A stretch of 42,800 nucleotides of DNA from Lactovum miscens (GTDB lineage Bacteria; Bacillota; Bacilli; Lactobacillales; Streptococcaceae). Both the position numbers and the translations under genes were made by a program. The notes beneath the pieces were generated by a model. That model did no database searches, had not been told where the DNA came from, and worked only from the letters and a program-made list of their open reading frames with translations. Numbering within the stretch: position 1 is the stretch's first letter; each line of letters opens with the position of its first letter. This document shows, piece after piece, positions 1 through 8,220 of the stretch. The stretch spans positions 1-42,800 of the forward strand of contig NZ_JACHHV010000014.1 in assembly GCF_014202895.1 (NCBI RefSeq), written 5' to 3'.

Positions 1-95
1 GAGTCCTGTTCAATATCGTTTGAACTATTTAAAATAACAAAAAAGGCAAGAAATGAATCTTGTCTAAAAAAGTCTAACTTTTGGGGTGCACTACA
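1..95 (+). mobile_element. 3' end of an IS3-family (IS150-like) insertion sequence
   Basis: The bases around 73-95, read on the minus strand, begin TGTAGTGCACCCCAAAAG, which resembles the terminal inverted repeat of IS150-group elements. The end of an OrfB reading frame lies just inside it. The rest of the element is outside the window. The element ends about 33 bases after the hpf stop codon, so it sits directly behind hpf. The exact outer base is inferred from the family terminus. Confidence 0.7.
2..37 (+). CDS. IS3-family transposase OrfB, last 11 codons only
   Basis: The reading frame gives SPVQYRLNYLK followed by TAA. This matches the characteristic C-terminus of IS3-family OrfB transposases, where the integrase core domain ends in a [YS]P-[VE]-[QE]-YR motif. 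The remainder of the gene is cut off by the window edge. The terminal inverted repeat follows 36 bases later, as expected for this family. No function can be claimed for the fragment. Confidence 0.7.
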   Translation, partial: SPVQYRLNYLK

Positions 96-127
96 TAATA
101 GTTCCATTTTTTATTTTTGATTGTAAA

Positions 128-670
128 CTATCTACCTTCGATTAATCCTACATTACCATCTGAACGTTTGTAAATAACGGCTGGTTGATTTGTATCACCA
201 TCAATAAAGAAAAAGAAATCATGTGAGAGCATATCCATTTGCAGAGTAGCTTCATCAACAGTCATTGGCTTCAAATCAACATTCTTTGTTCGAACAAGTC
301 TTGAAACTGCTTCTGTTAATTCTTCGCCCGCTTCTAACTCCGCAAACTCATCAGCTAAAGCGGTATGTTCAGACTTGGTATTGATACGAGTTTTATATTT
401 ACGAATTTGACGGGCCAACTTTTCTTGAACGGAGTCAATTGAGTTATAAAGGTCACGAGATTTATCCTCAGCACGAAGCGTTATTTGCTTTGCTGGAATT
501 GTTACTTCAACTTTGGCGGACTTGTCTTTATAAGTTTTAAGACTAACGTGAGCAATCATCTCATGACCGTCGTTAAAGTACTTCTCGAGATTAGAAATTC
601 GATCCTCGACATAGTCGCGTAAGGCTTCGGTGACTTCGATGTTTTCGCCACGGATGTTGAATTTAATCAT
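128..670 (-). CDS. hpf: Ribosome hibernation promoting factor, long form
   Basis: This 180-residue protein matches long-form HPF (YfiA). That protein binds the 30S decoding region and dimerises 70S ribosomes into inactive 100S particles in stationary phase or starvation. Residues 1-100 form the ribosome-binding domain (MIKFNIRGENIEVTEALRDY onward). Residues of about 125-180 form the dimerisation tail, with the typical MTVDEATLQMDMLSHDFFFF segment followed by the NVGLIEGR end. The start is supported by AAAGAGG eight bases upstream. The gene has its own promoter and a structured leader, and it lies downstream of clpC with no strong terminator between them. The IS3-family end lies directly behind the stop codon, so any native terminator may have been displaced. 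Confidence 0.95.
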   Translation of the reverse strand: MIKFNIRGENIEVTEALRDYVEDRISNLEKYFNDGHEMIAHVSLKTYKDKSAKVEVTIPAKQITLRAEDKSRDLYNSIDSVQEKLARQIRKYKTRINTKSEHTALADEFAELEAGEELTEAVSRLVRTKNVDLKPMTVDEATLQMDMLSHDFFFFIDGDTNQPAVIYKRSDGNVGLIEGR

Positions 671-704
671 AAAAACCTCTTTCTATTAGCCATAATCGCT
701 TTAA

Positions 705-778
705 CTCTGATACTTAATTCTAGGGTAATAAGCATCAGAGAATAAAGCGTTTACAACCTTATGGTTTAACTTATTATA
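705..778 (-). promoter_or_regulatory. hpf promoter, cre-like site and leader stem-loop
   Basis: An extended -10 (TGGTATAAT, hexamer at 773-778) is present without a good -35. A cre-like sequence TTGTAAACGCTTTATT at 741-756 matches the CcpA consensus except at the last CA, and lies just downstream of the predicted start. A 12-bp stem with one G-U pair (arms 705-716 and 729-740) lies in the leader and is not followed by a U tract, so it is unlikely to be a terminator. Control by carbon starvation is known for hpf in L. lactis; involvement of CcpA here is inference. Confidence 0.6.
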
Positions 779-873
779 CCAAATTAACTTTTTTTTGGCT
801 TGAAATGATTTTACAATTAAGAACTTAAATTTTTCTTCAAATATGACGTTTGATTAAGATGAGAACTTAAACA

Positions 874-3357
874 TTATTCGAGAATAAAGGCTTCTGCAAC
901 GGCAAATTTCATTTTATCTTTTTCACAAGTTACAGTCACAATTTGATTGTTTTTAACTTCTTCCTTAAGGATCATCTCCGAGAGTGGGTCTTCAATTTCT
1001 CGTTCAATAACTTTTCGAATTGGTCGAGCTCCATATTCAGGGTCAAAGCCCTTTTTAGCAATATATTTAATAGCTGATGGGTTAATTTTTAGGCCAATTT
1101 CTTGCTTGGATAGGTGGTCAACCAATCCCTTGGTCATATATTTAACAATTTGATAGATCTCGTCTTCTGTCAAATTATGGAACACTATCGTCTCATCAAT
1201 TCGATTAAGAAACTCCGGACGGTAATGAATTTTGAGCTCTTCCAAAATACGTTTTTTCATTGCGTTATAATCTTGTGTCCAGCTTTTGGTGGCAAAACCT
1301 ACTATTTTGTCATCTCTTAAAGCTGTTGCGCCAAGATTTGATGTCATAATAATAATAGTATTGCGGAAGTCGATTTTTCTTCCCTTGGTGTCTGTCACAA
1401 AGCCATCATCAAGAATTTGTAACATAACATTAAAAACATCTGGATGTGCTTTTTCAACTTCGTCAAGTAAGACCACCGAATAGGGTTTGTTACGCACACG
1501 CTCTGTTAATTGTCCCCCTTCGTCATAACCAACATAGCCTGGAGGAGCACCTATAAGACGACTGGTTGAAAATTTCTCCATATATTCACTCATATCTACA
1601 CGAATAAGATTGTTTTCTGAGCCAAAGACGCTGGCAGCAAGAGCTTTGGCAAGTTCTGTTTTACCGACTCCAGTTGGTCCAAGAAACATAAAGCTTCCGA
1701 GAGGACGGCCCCCAGTTGAAACTCCTGAGCGACCACGACGAATCGCACGAGATACAGCAGAAATAGCCTCTTCTTGTCCAATCACCCGCTTATGCAATTC
1801 CTTTTCAAGATTGATAATTCGATCTGTCTCCGACTTGCTCATTTGTTGAACCGGAATTCCAGTCAAACTTGATAGAACTTCATAAACATCCTCCTCTTTA
1901 ACTTCAGCTTTACTTGAATTTGAATTCAAAGAAGACTCATATTTTGACAACTTTTGCTCTATTTTTTCAATTTGCTTATTGATAGCCTTTGCCTTTTTCA
2001 AATCAAGTAGCTCAACAGCTTTTGGCAAATCCTTCTTTAGCTTTTCAAGTTCGATTTCATCATCAATATTCTTATTCGTAAAAGTTTTTTCAGTAATTTT
2101 AACCTTAGCTGCTGCTTCATCTAGTAAGTCAATTGCCTTATCCGGTAAACGCCGGCTAGGTTGATAACGAATACTCAATTCAACCGTTTTTCGGATCGCT
2201 GATTCTGATATTGAGATACCATGAAACTTTTCGAATTTTTTTCTAAGTCCATTTAGAATTTCAATTGCTTCATTTTCAGATGGTTCATCAATATTAATCT
2301 TAGCAAAACGACGCTCTAATGCCTCATCCTTTTCAATATATTTTTGATATTCCTTATACGTTGTCGCACCAATTAGTTGAAATTCACCGCGAGCAAGTGC
2401 TGGCTTCAGTATGTTTGAAGCATCACTTACAGAATCTTGCCCCCCTCCTGCCCCAATAATGGTATGAAGCTCATCAATGAAGAGAATTGTATGAGGGTCT
2501 CTACTAACCTCATCAACAATTGCAACCATACGATCTTCAAATTCACCACGCAAGGAAGTGCCTGCAATTACATTAGCCATTGAAAGAGAAACTAACCGTA
2601 CACCCAGAAGATTTTTTGGAACGTCACCTTTAATTATTCGCGTTGCCAGTCCTTCTACAATTGCAGTTTTTCCAACACCGGGTTCACCAACCAGAACAGG
2701 ATTATTTTTCCCACGTCGACTTAAGATATGAATTATTCGATCAATTTCAACATCTCGTCCAACAGTCGGATCGAATTTTCCAGCAATCGCTTGTGCTGTC
2801 ATGTCATCAGAAACTGTATCAAGAGTTGGTGTTTTTGAGTTTTTATCAATTGATTTCGTCCTACGACGTTGTGACATAGGGGTGATTGGCTTGATTGGAC
2901 GTTCGGGATGAGGAATTTGTAAATCATTATCTTTAATTACAGATTTAAAAAGATTCCGCATATCCACGTCAAGCTCATCCAAGATGGTTAATGCAAAGGA
3001 ATTATCCTCATTTAACATTGCAAGTAATAAAAACTCAGTTCCTATTTTTTCAAGGCTATTTTCTTTGGTATATGCGAGAGCAGTATCCAAGATTTTTTTC
3101 AGCCGAGGACTGAAGTCCATATCTGATTTGTTAAAAATATTATGACTTGAATATGCTTCTAACTCTTCTGCAATAAGCTCATAAGTCACACCACGATCAA
3201 TTAAATAACCATCCACTAATGTATCAGAAACATCCACTAGAGCCGCCAATAAATGCTCTGAACCGACAAATTGATATCCAAAACGGTAAGCAATGTCAAT
3301 TGCACGCTTCAAAACTTTTTGTGCCGAAATTGTGTAATCATTTTTGTTGAATAACAT
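874..3357 (-). CDS. clpC: ClpC ATPase, Clp protease chaperone subunit
   Basis: This 827-residue Hsp100 ATPase unfolds substrates and feeds them to ClpP, whose gene is at 39637. Two ClpN repeats occupy residues 1-145. AAA-1 has its Walker A GEPGVGKT at 224-231, and a coiled middle domain spans about 410-470. AAA-2 has its Walker A GPTGVGKT at 560-567 and Walker B VVLLDE about 60 residues later. The C-terminal D2-small domain follows. AGGAATTAAA precedes the start. The gene begins one base after the ctsR stop, so both are translated from one mRNA controlled by CtsR. No clear terminator follows, and read-through into hpf is possible. Confidence 0.96.
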   Translation of the reverse strand: MLFNKNDYTISAQKVLKRAIDIAYRFGYQFVGSEHLLAALVDVSDTLVDGYLIDRGVTYELIAEELEAYSSHNIFNKSDMDFSPRLKKILDTALAYTKENSLEKIGTEFLLLAMLNEDNSFALTILDELDVDMRNLFKSVIKDNDLQIPHPERPIKPITPMSQRRRTKSIDKNSKTPTLDTVSDDMTAQAIAGKFDPTVGRDVEIDRIIHILSRRGKNNPVLVGEPGVGKTAIVEGLATRIIKGDVPKNLLGVRLVSLSMANVIAGTSLRGEFEDRMVAIVDEVSRDPHTILFIDELHTIIGAGGGQDSVSDASNILKPALARGEFQLIGATTYKEYQKYIEKDEALERRFAKINIDEPSENEAIEILNGLRKKFEKFHGISISESAIRKTVELSIRYQPSRRLPDKAIDLLDEAAAKVKITEKTFTNKNIDDEIELEKLKKDLPKAVELLDLKKAKAINKQIEKIEQKLSKYESSLNSNSSKAEVKEEDVYEVLSSLTGIPVQQMSKSETDRIINLEKELHKRVIGQEEAISAVSRAIRRGRSGVSTGGRPLGSFMFLGPTGVGKTELAKALAASVFGSENNLIRVDMSEYMEKFSTSRLIGAPPGYVGYDEGGQLTERVRNKPYSVVLLDEVEKAHPDVFNVMLQILDDGFVTDTKGRKIDFRNTIIIMTSNLGATALRDDKIVGFATKSWTQDYNAMKKRILEELKIHYRPEFLNRIDETIVFHNLTEDEIYQIVKYMTKGLVDHLSKQEIGLKINPSAIKYIAKKGFDPEYGARPIRKVIEREIEDPLSEMILKEEVKNNQIVTVTCEKDKMKFAVAEAFILE

Positions 3358-3358
3358 T

Positions 3359-3802
3359 TTAATTCCTATCTAAACGTTGTAACACTTCGTGCAGTAGATG
3401 ACCGCGGGTAAGGTCAGAGATTTTGTCTGAGGAAAGAACAACCAAGAGTAGATTTCCCTCTTGCTGAGTCAAAATATTTTCCTCAAAGAGCATTTGCAGC
3501 ACTTCACGCATATCTTGACTCGTAAGTAAATATGGTAATCGTTGATAAAAATCAGATAAAAAATCATGCTTACTTGAATAGTCAAACTTAACAATTTTGA
3601 TGTAGCCACCGCCACCTCTTTTAGATTCCACATCAAAGCCTTGATTTGAATTAAAGCGAGTTTTTATAACATAGTTGATTTGAGATGGAACCACAGAAAA
3701 TCGTTCAGCTAATTCAGAACGTTTGATTTCGATCTCACTGGCTTGTGCTTGAGCTAAAAGCTGTTTTAGATAAGCCTCAATCATATCTGAAGTATTTTCC
3801 AT
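3359..3802 (-). CDS. ctsR: CtsR, repressor of class III heat-shock genes
   Basis: This 147-residue protein is a full-length CtsR, the repressor that binds tandem GGTCAAA heptads upstream of clp genes and releases on heat or protein stress. The N-terminal winged helix holds the conserved RFSVVPSQINYVIKTRF segment (residues 30-46), followed by the glycine-rich wing ESKRGGGGYIKI, the thermosensing loop of the family. The C-terminal half is the dimerisation and tetramerisation region. It is the first gene of the ctsR-clpC operon, preceded by AAAGAAAG as ribosome binding site. A CtsR box sits directly after its own -10, so it is autoregulated. Confidence 0.95.
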   Translation of the reverse strand: MENTSDMIEAYLKQLLAQAQASEIEIKRSELAERFSVVPSQINYVIKTRFNSNQGFDVESKRGGGGYIKIVKFDYSSKHDFLSDFYQRLPYLLTSQDMREVLQMLFEENILTQQEGNLLLVVLSSDKISDLTRGHLLHEVLQRLDRN

Positions 3803-3865
3803 TTTTCGATCTTTCTTTATTTATTTAAGTCACCCTGAACGTTGTGAACGTTAGAGAAATTCGAC

Positions 3866-3910
3866 TTTGACTATATCTGACTATTATACCATACGCCAAT
3901 TTTACCGCAA
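3866..3910 (-). promoter_or_regulatory. ctsR-clpC promoter with CtsR box
   Basis: On the minus strand TTGCGG (3905-3910), a 16-base spacer and TATAAT (3883-3888, with upstream TGG) form a sigma-A promoter. Immediately downstream AGTCAGA-TAT-AGTCAAA (3866-3882) is a CtsR box: two heptads separated by three bases, with one deviation from the consensus. Binding there would block initiation. Further into the leader, TGAACGTT occurs twice with a period of nine (about 3835-3852 on the plus strand); its role is unknown. Confidence 0.88.
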
Positions 3911-4157
3911 CTTATACAATACTATTAAATGGAATCAAGAATAATTTTGGTTTTATAGATTCAACAATCCAATAGACCTTTTCACAATTAACGATGGTAA
4001 AGGATTTTTCTCATGGCGATTGATGACTAAGTGCACGAAAGCCTATAAAATAATGCACAAGACTCTTCAATCTGGAAAATCCTCAAAATGAACACCCACA
4101 CTTGAGGTTTTTAAATATAATATTAGGTAATAACAACAATTTTTTATATATTCGACT
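3911..4157. other. Gene-free stretch between ctsR promoter and greA terminator
   Basis: No gene with a start codon and ribosome binding site is visible. On the plus strand an open frame without a start reads through about 3955-4090, ending in a lysine- and serine-rich tail. On the same strand a CCTCAA...TTGAGG stem (4079-4111) followed by TTTTT resembles a terminator with no gene ahead of it. The stretch may be the decayed end of a mobile element, but I could not assign it. Confidence 0.35.
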
Positions 4158-4159
4158 AT

Positions 4160-4180
4160 AAAAAAACTGCCAAGGGCAAT
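4160..4180 (-). terminator. greA terminator
   Basis: On the minus strand ATTGCC-CTT-GGCAGT forms a six-pair stem with one G-U pair, followed by seven U residues. It lies about 58 bases after the greA stop codon. Confidence 0.75.
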
Positions 4181-4237
4181 TTTCATTTTCTATTTATAAA
4201 TCAAAGCAGATTCACTAATTAGGACTAAAAGTAAATC

Positions 4238-4717
4238 TTATTGTGAAACCTTCATAATCTTAACATTCATCTCAGCACCATTAGGAAGTTCAACTTTAAC
4301 CAAGTCACCTTTTTTGCGGCCAATAAGGGCACGAGCAATCGGACTTTCGTTTGAAATCTTTCCTGAGAATGGATCAGCTTCTGCTGTACCAACAATTTGG
4401 TAAGTTTCTTCCTCATCTTCACCCTCAGTCAGAATACTCACTCTCTTACCAAGAACAACCACATTTTTTGCAACGCTTGAACTGTTGACGATTTCAGCTG
4501 AACGGATCATTGATTCCAATGTTGAAATTCGTCCTTCGATGAAGGCTTGCTCATCTTTAGCTGACTCATACTCTGAGTTTTCAGATAAATCTCCGTATTC
4601 ACGAGCAGTTTTAATGCGTTCAACTACTTCTGGGCGCTTTACAAGCTTGAGCTCCTCAAGTTCTGCTTCAAGCCTTTCAAGACCTTCTTGGGTCATTTGA
4701 TATACTTTTTCTGCCAT
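4238..4717 (-). CDS. greA: Transcription elongation factor GreA
   Basis: GreA enters the RNA polymerase secondary channel and stimulates cleavage of backtracked RNA. From the ATG at 4717 the protein is 159 residues, the normal family length. An upstream in-frame start at 4753 would add 12 residues, but AAGGGAA lies at the right distance before 4717. Residues 1-75 form the coiled-coil finger, with the acidic tip [15 protein letters not shown] carrying the catalytic Asp and Glu. The rest is the FKBP-like domain, ending [14 protein letters not shown]. The gene has its own promoter and terminator and is separated from mltG upstream. Confidence 0.94.
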   Translation of the reverse strand: MAEKVYQMTQEGLERLEAELEELKLVKRPEVVERIKTAREYGDLSENSEYESAKDEQAFIEGRISTLESMIRSAEIVNSSSVAKNVVVLGKRVSILTEGEDEEETYQIVGTAEADPFSGKISNESPIARALIGRKKGDLVKVELPNGAEMNVKIMKVSQ

Positions 4718-4835
4718 ATTATTCCCTTTTTCTGTTAACCGCCAATACTTCAATGCATTGCGATTCGACCTTTAAGGACAACTCAGATTAGGCCACTGAC
4801 GCAAAGATAAAATAGGTTACGGTTTATTTTTGATT

Positions 4836-4863
4836 ATTTTAGCACTAAATCGCTTTATTTCAA
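4836..4863 (-). promoter_or_regulatory. greA promoter
   Basis: TTGAAA (4858-4863), a 16-base spacer and TAAAAT (4836-4841) preceded by TGC form an extended -10 promoter. It lies in the gap between the mltG stop and greA. The predicted leader is roughly 110 bases. Confidence 0.6.
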
Positions 4864-4883
4864 GCAATTAAGTTTTTTGAGGA

Positions 4884-7064
4884 CTAGTTTCCTCCTAAGT
4901 ACAGCTGGACATCTGCATCGTGCTCAGCAGAAGTCTCTTCAAAGTGAAGCGTTCCAGTACTATCTGCAATAAAGTAATAGTAAGAATTTGAAGTGTGATT
5001 CATCACCGCTCCCAATGACATAGCACTTGGAGAGACAACTGGACCAGGACCAGTTCCTTGATTTGTATAGAGGTTGAATGGAGAATTCATACTAGTATCT
5101 ATATTTGCATCATCCTTAGCACTTACATTTGTACCAAGTTTTCCCTCAGCATAGAGAATTGCCACATTTGAACCAAGAGCCATGCCCTGATTAATTCGTT
5201 TGAGGAATACATCAGCTACATTTTTACGATCTGATTCTGTGTTTGCCTCTTTTTCAACTAAAGCTGCCAAACTTATAAATTGATTCACATTAAGATTAAG
5301 TGATGAAATTTGATCATAATAAGGTTGCATATTTTTATCCATTGCCTTAATCATTTGTTCAACCACTTCTTTCAGGCTAGTTCCTGCGGCGTATTCATAT
5401 GTAGCTGGAAATAAATAACCTTCAAGTTGATATTTAACTCCAGAATCTGCTTTTGGTAAATTTACAAACAATTTGGGATATTTAGCTGCCATCTGAGAAA
5501 TAAAGCTTGGATCAGTCACAATTTTCAAGAATTCATCTTTTGAAAATGGAGAGGCAGTGGAATCCTTGCTTCCTGCATTTATTGTGATTGCTGTTGAAAT
5601 TTGATCAAGTGTGTATCCTTCTGGAATTGTAACTTTACCAGTGATGGTTACCCCACCCTTGACAAGTGTTTGAGCAATTTGAAGGGGAGTCATGCTCTTA
5701 GATAAATTGTAAGAACCAGACTTAAAATTAGTTTGCCCTTTAATCAAAGCATAAATATTAAAAATAGTTGGATTTTTGACTAGATTATTATTTTTAAGAA
5801 TATTCGCAACATTTTTTGAACTTGTTCCAGCAGGGATTGTGACGAGGTGTGTTGTTTTATTGTTTGGATCAACCGCTTTTAAATTTGAAGAAATATAAGT
5901 GTACCCGAAGCCACCAAGAGCTAATAAAAGAAATATAAGAACAATTGCAATCGATCTTCCAATATGAATTTTCGATTTCTTTTTTTCCTTTTTTTCAACT
6001 TTGTTCAATTTTTTTTCTTCAGTTTCTTCATTAAAATTGCGGGCTTTCCTACTCATTATTAAGGGGTTCTCTCTGATTTCATTACTAATTGTAACTCGAT
6101 TCGCCTGACTTAGTCCATCCTTAATTTCTGGAGATTTTTCGACAATTTTTTCATCACTTCTTACTGAAGCATGAGCCTGTTTGCGGGTCGCAAGCGCTCG
6201 TGCAAGCGCAGGACTTATATCAGGTTCTTGAGCCTCAAGTGGATTCCGAGATTTTTTAGATTCAGGATGGAGCGTATGATTGAGATCAGAAAACTCCGAT
6301 TTTTGAGTCGTCTGGAAACTTTCAAAGTCATCAAGCTCCTCAGAAGGTTCTTGAATAAATCCTTTAATTTTCTCCGTGTGTACCTTTGGAAGTGGTGATT
6401 CGGATAAATTATCCGTGATAGCCACAGATTGAGATTTAGACTTCATAGAAGGGTCTTCAGGGTCTTCTGAATCATCATACAACCGAGACATAATCATCTC
6501 TTTAAAAGAGACATACTCTTTAGTGTCTGAGGTCTTTTGGCTATTAGTTGATGAACTCTCCTTAACATCATTCATGTTATTTTTCAATGATTTTGGAATT
6601 AGACCTGAAGTCAAAAGATCTGAATTTTGAGGCAATTCAGATATTCCTTTATTTTCGTTCTCAATCTCACTTGTTTTTCTCTTAGGGAGCTTATCTAGAT
6701 AGTCAACTTTGGATATTTTTGATGAATGAGAATTATTTTCAAATTTTTGCTTTTTTGAAATAATAAAATCATCGTCATCCATTGACATAATAGGTTGATC
6801 AACCATTAGGTGTGACTTCATAACTTTCTGACTATCAGGTCTTTTATTTGTCAGATAAGAATTATCTTCATCTCCTCCAACATGAACTTTTCCTTGCTCA
6901 AACATTGCTTGCTGAGCAATTAGCTGGATGTCATCGGGAACTTTCCGTTCAACAAAAACAGGTGTCCCAGGCACAGGCTTGGGACTACTTTCAAACTCTG
7001 ACTGCGGAATTTCCTTTAGAAGGAAATCGCTAGAAAGGCTTTCGCTGTTGATTTCTTCAGACAA
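4884..7064 (-). CDS. mltG: Endolytic murein transglycosylase MltG
   Basis: MltG cuts nascent glycan strands at the outer membrane face and works with the peripheral wall synthesis machinery. A long, charged, low-complexity cytoplasmic region (residues 1-370) is followed by one membrane segment (about 371-391). A LysM-like and YceG catalytic domain then runs to residue 726, with the family motif LVEKEAN around 602-608 holding the catalytic Glu. A long cytoplasmic part is typical of streptococcal and lactococcal MltG. The start codon is TTG at 7064, supported by AGGAGG five bases upstream. The gene follows rpoE after an AT-only spacer of 56 bases. Confidence 0.92.
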   Translation of the reverse strand: MSEEINSESLSSDFLLKEIPQSEFESSPKPVPGTPVFVERKVPDDIQLIAQQAMFEQGKVHVGGDEDNSYLTNKRPDSQKVMKSHLMVDQPIMSMDDDDFIISKKQKFENNSHSSKISKVDYLDKLPKRKTSEIENENKGISELPQNSDLLTSGLIPKSLKNNMNDVKESSSTNSQKTSDTKEYVSFKEMIMSRLYDDSEDPEDPSMKSKSQSVAITDNLSESPLPKVHTEKIKGFIQEPSEELDDFESFQTTQKSEFSDLNHTLHPESKKSRNPLEAQEPDISPALARALATRKQAHASVRSDEKIVEKSPEIKDGLSQANRVTISNEIRENPLIMSRKARNFNEETEEKKLNKVEKKEKKKSKIHIGRSIAIVLIFLLLALGGFGYTYISSNLKAVDPNNKTTHLVTIPAGTSSKNVANILKNNNLVKNPTIFNIYALIKGQTNFKSGSYNLSKSMTPLQIAQTLVKGGVTITGKVTIPEGYTLDQISTAITINAGSKDSTASPFSKDEFLKIVTDPSFISQMAAKYPKLFVNLPKADSGVKYQLEGYLFPATYEYAAGTSLKEVVEQMIKAMDKNMQPYYDQISSLNLNVNQFISLAALVEKEANTESDRKNVADVFLKRINQGMALGSNVAILYAEGKLGTNVSAKDDANIDTSMNSPFNLYTNQGTGPGPVVSPSAMSLGAVMNHTSNSYYYFIADSTGTLHFEETSAEHDADVQLYLGGN

Positions 7065-7120
7065 AAGGGCCTCCTAAATTTCTATAATAAATATTAAAAT
7101 ATTAAAATTAATATTAAAAA

Positions 7121-7669
7121 TTAATCTTCATCGTCGTCATCGTCAACTTCTCCGATTGCCCCGACTTCATCTTCAGGAATTTCAGCGTCAATTTCAACTT
7201 CAGCAAGCTCTTCATCATAAGCTTTTGCTTCATCTTTGTCCTCATCAGACTCATCGTCATCATAACTGATCTCTTCGATCTTTTTGGGAACAAAGCCCCC
7301 ACTGTCTGACTCATCATCATTTATAGTAACATCAAGAATATCTTCATCAAGCTCATCTTTGATCTTATTTTCATCATCGAAATAATCAAGTGAGATTGTT
7401 TCCTCATCAATGGAGTCAATCGCATACCATGAACGAAGTCCCCATGTATTGTTACCAAGTGGTATGAATGAGCCATCCGTGTTTAAGTCAGTATAAAAAT
7501 GAGACAAATCAGCTGACATTTTCTCATCTGATTTTCCTAACATACTTTGAACTTCAGTCACGATATCAGCAAATGCCATCTCTTCACCAGCTTGATCAAG
7601 TAAGGCATGTGCCACTTCAATCATAGAAAGTTCTTCAATATTTTGGCCTTCAAGTGCTTTAATTTTCAT
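7121..7669 (-). CDS. rpoE: RNA polymerase delta subunit
   Basis: This 182-residue protein has the two-part structure of the Firmicutes delta subunit. A folded N-terminal HARE-HTH domain (residues 1-90, ending in NTWGLRSWY) is followed by a disordered, extremely acidic tail of Asp and Glu. Delta binds core RNA polymerase near beta', displaces nucleic acids and sharpens promoter selectivity and recycling. GGAGGATC precedes the ATG. It lies 28 bases after apt on the same strand. The acidic tail makes codon use strongly repetitive (GAT, GAC, GAA), which produces a long open frame on another phase; I do not count that as a gene. Confidence 0.94.
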   Translation of the reverse strand: MKIKALEGQNIEELSMIEVAHALLDQAGEEMAFADIVTEVQSMLGKSDEKMSADLSHFYTDLNTDGSFIPLGNNTWGLRSWYAIDSIDEETISLDYFDDENKIKDELDEDILDVTINDDESDSGGFVPKKIEEISYDDDESDEDKDEAKAYDEELAEVEIDAEIPEDEVGAIGEVDDDDDED

Positions 7670-7697
7670 AAAAGATTAGATCCTCCGGAATTATTAA

Positions 7698-8210
7698 TTA
7701 GTAATGTAAAAGAACTTTATAATCAGTGCCTTTAAGCTTTTCTCTACCCTTAAGTTCATCAAGTTCAATAATAAAGGCAGCTCCAGCAACTACACCACCT
7801 AGTTTTTCAACTAAAGCAATAGTTGCTTCAATTGTTCCACCAGTTGCAAGTAGATCATCAACTATCAGAACACGTTGACCTGGTTTAATGGCATCCGCAT
7901 GAATCGTCAATGTATCAGTTCCATATTCTTTTTCATATGTTTCTTCAACCACCTCACGCGGAAGCTTTCCTGGCTTGCGCACAGGAGCAAAACCAACTCC
8001 CAAAGCATAAGCGACTGGACAGCCAATGATGAATCCACGAGCTTCTGGTCCAACAACAAGATCGATTCCTTTATCACGCGCATATTGTACAATTTCAGTA
8101 CAAGCATAGTTAAAAGCATTTCCATCAGCCATAAGGGGAGTTACATCACGGAAGACAATCCCTGGTTGTGGGTAGTCTTTAATTGTCGCTACGTACTCTG
8201 AAAGTTCCAT
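7698..8210 (-). CDS. apt: Adenine phosphoribosyltransferase
   Basis: Apt salvages adenine by joining it to PRPP to give AMP. The 170-residue length is standard. Residues 1-35 hold the substrate flap start ([18 protein letters not shown]). VGPEARGFI follows, and the PRPP-binding motif [13 protein letters not shown] lies near residues 113-125. The start lies ten bases after the recJ stop and has no strong Shine-Dalgarno sequence, so translation probably depends on ribosomes leaving recJ. The recJ-apt order is common in lactococci and streptococci. Confidence 0.95.
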   Translation of the reverse strand: MELSEYVATIKDYPQPGIVFRDVTPLMADGNAFNYACTEIVQYARDKGIDLVVGPEARGFIIGCPVAYALGVGFAPVRKPGKLPREVVEETYEKEYGTDTLTIHADAIKPGQRVLIVDDLLATGGTIEATIALVEKLGGVVAGAAFIIELDELKGREKLKGTDYKVLLHY

Positions 8211-8220
8211 AATTAAGTTA

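Noticed and set aside
7114-7320. Second open frame inside rpoE
   Set aside because: It is a by-product of the repetitive acidic codons of the delta subunit tail; no ribosome binding site and composition (Met, Lys) are unlike a protein.
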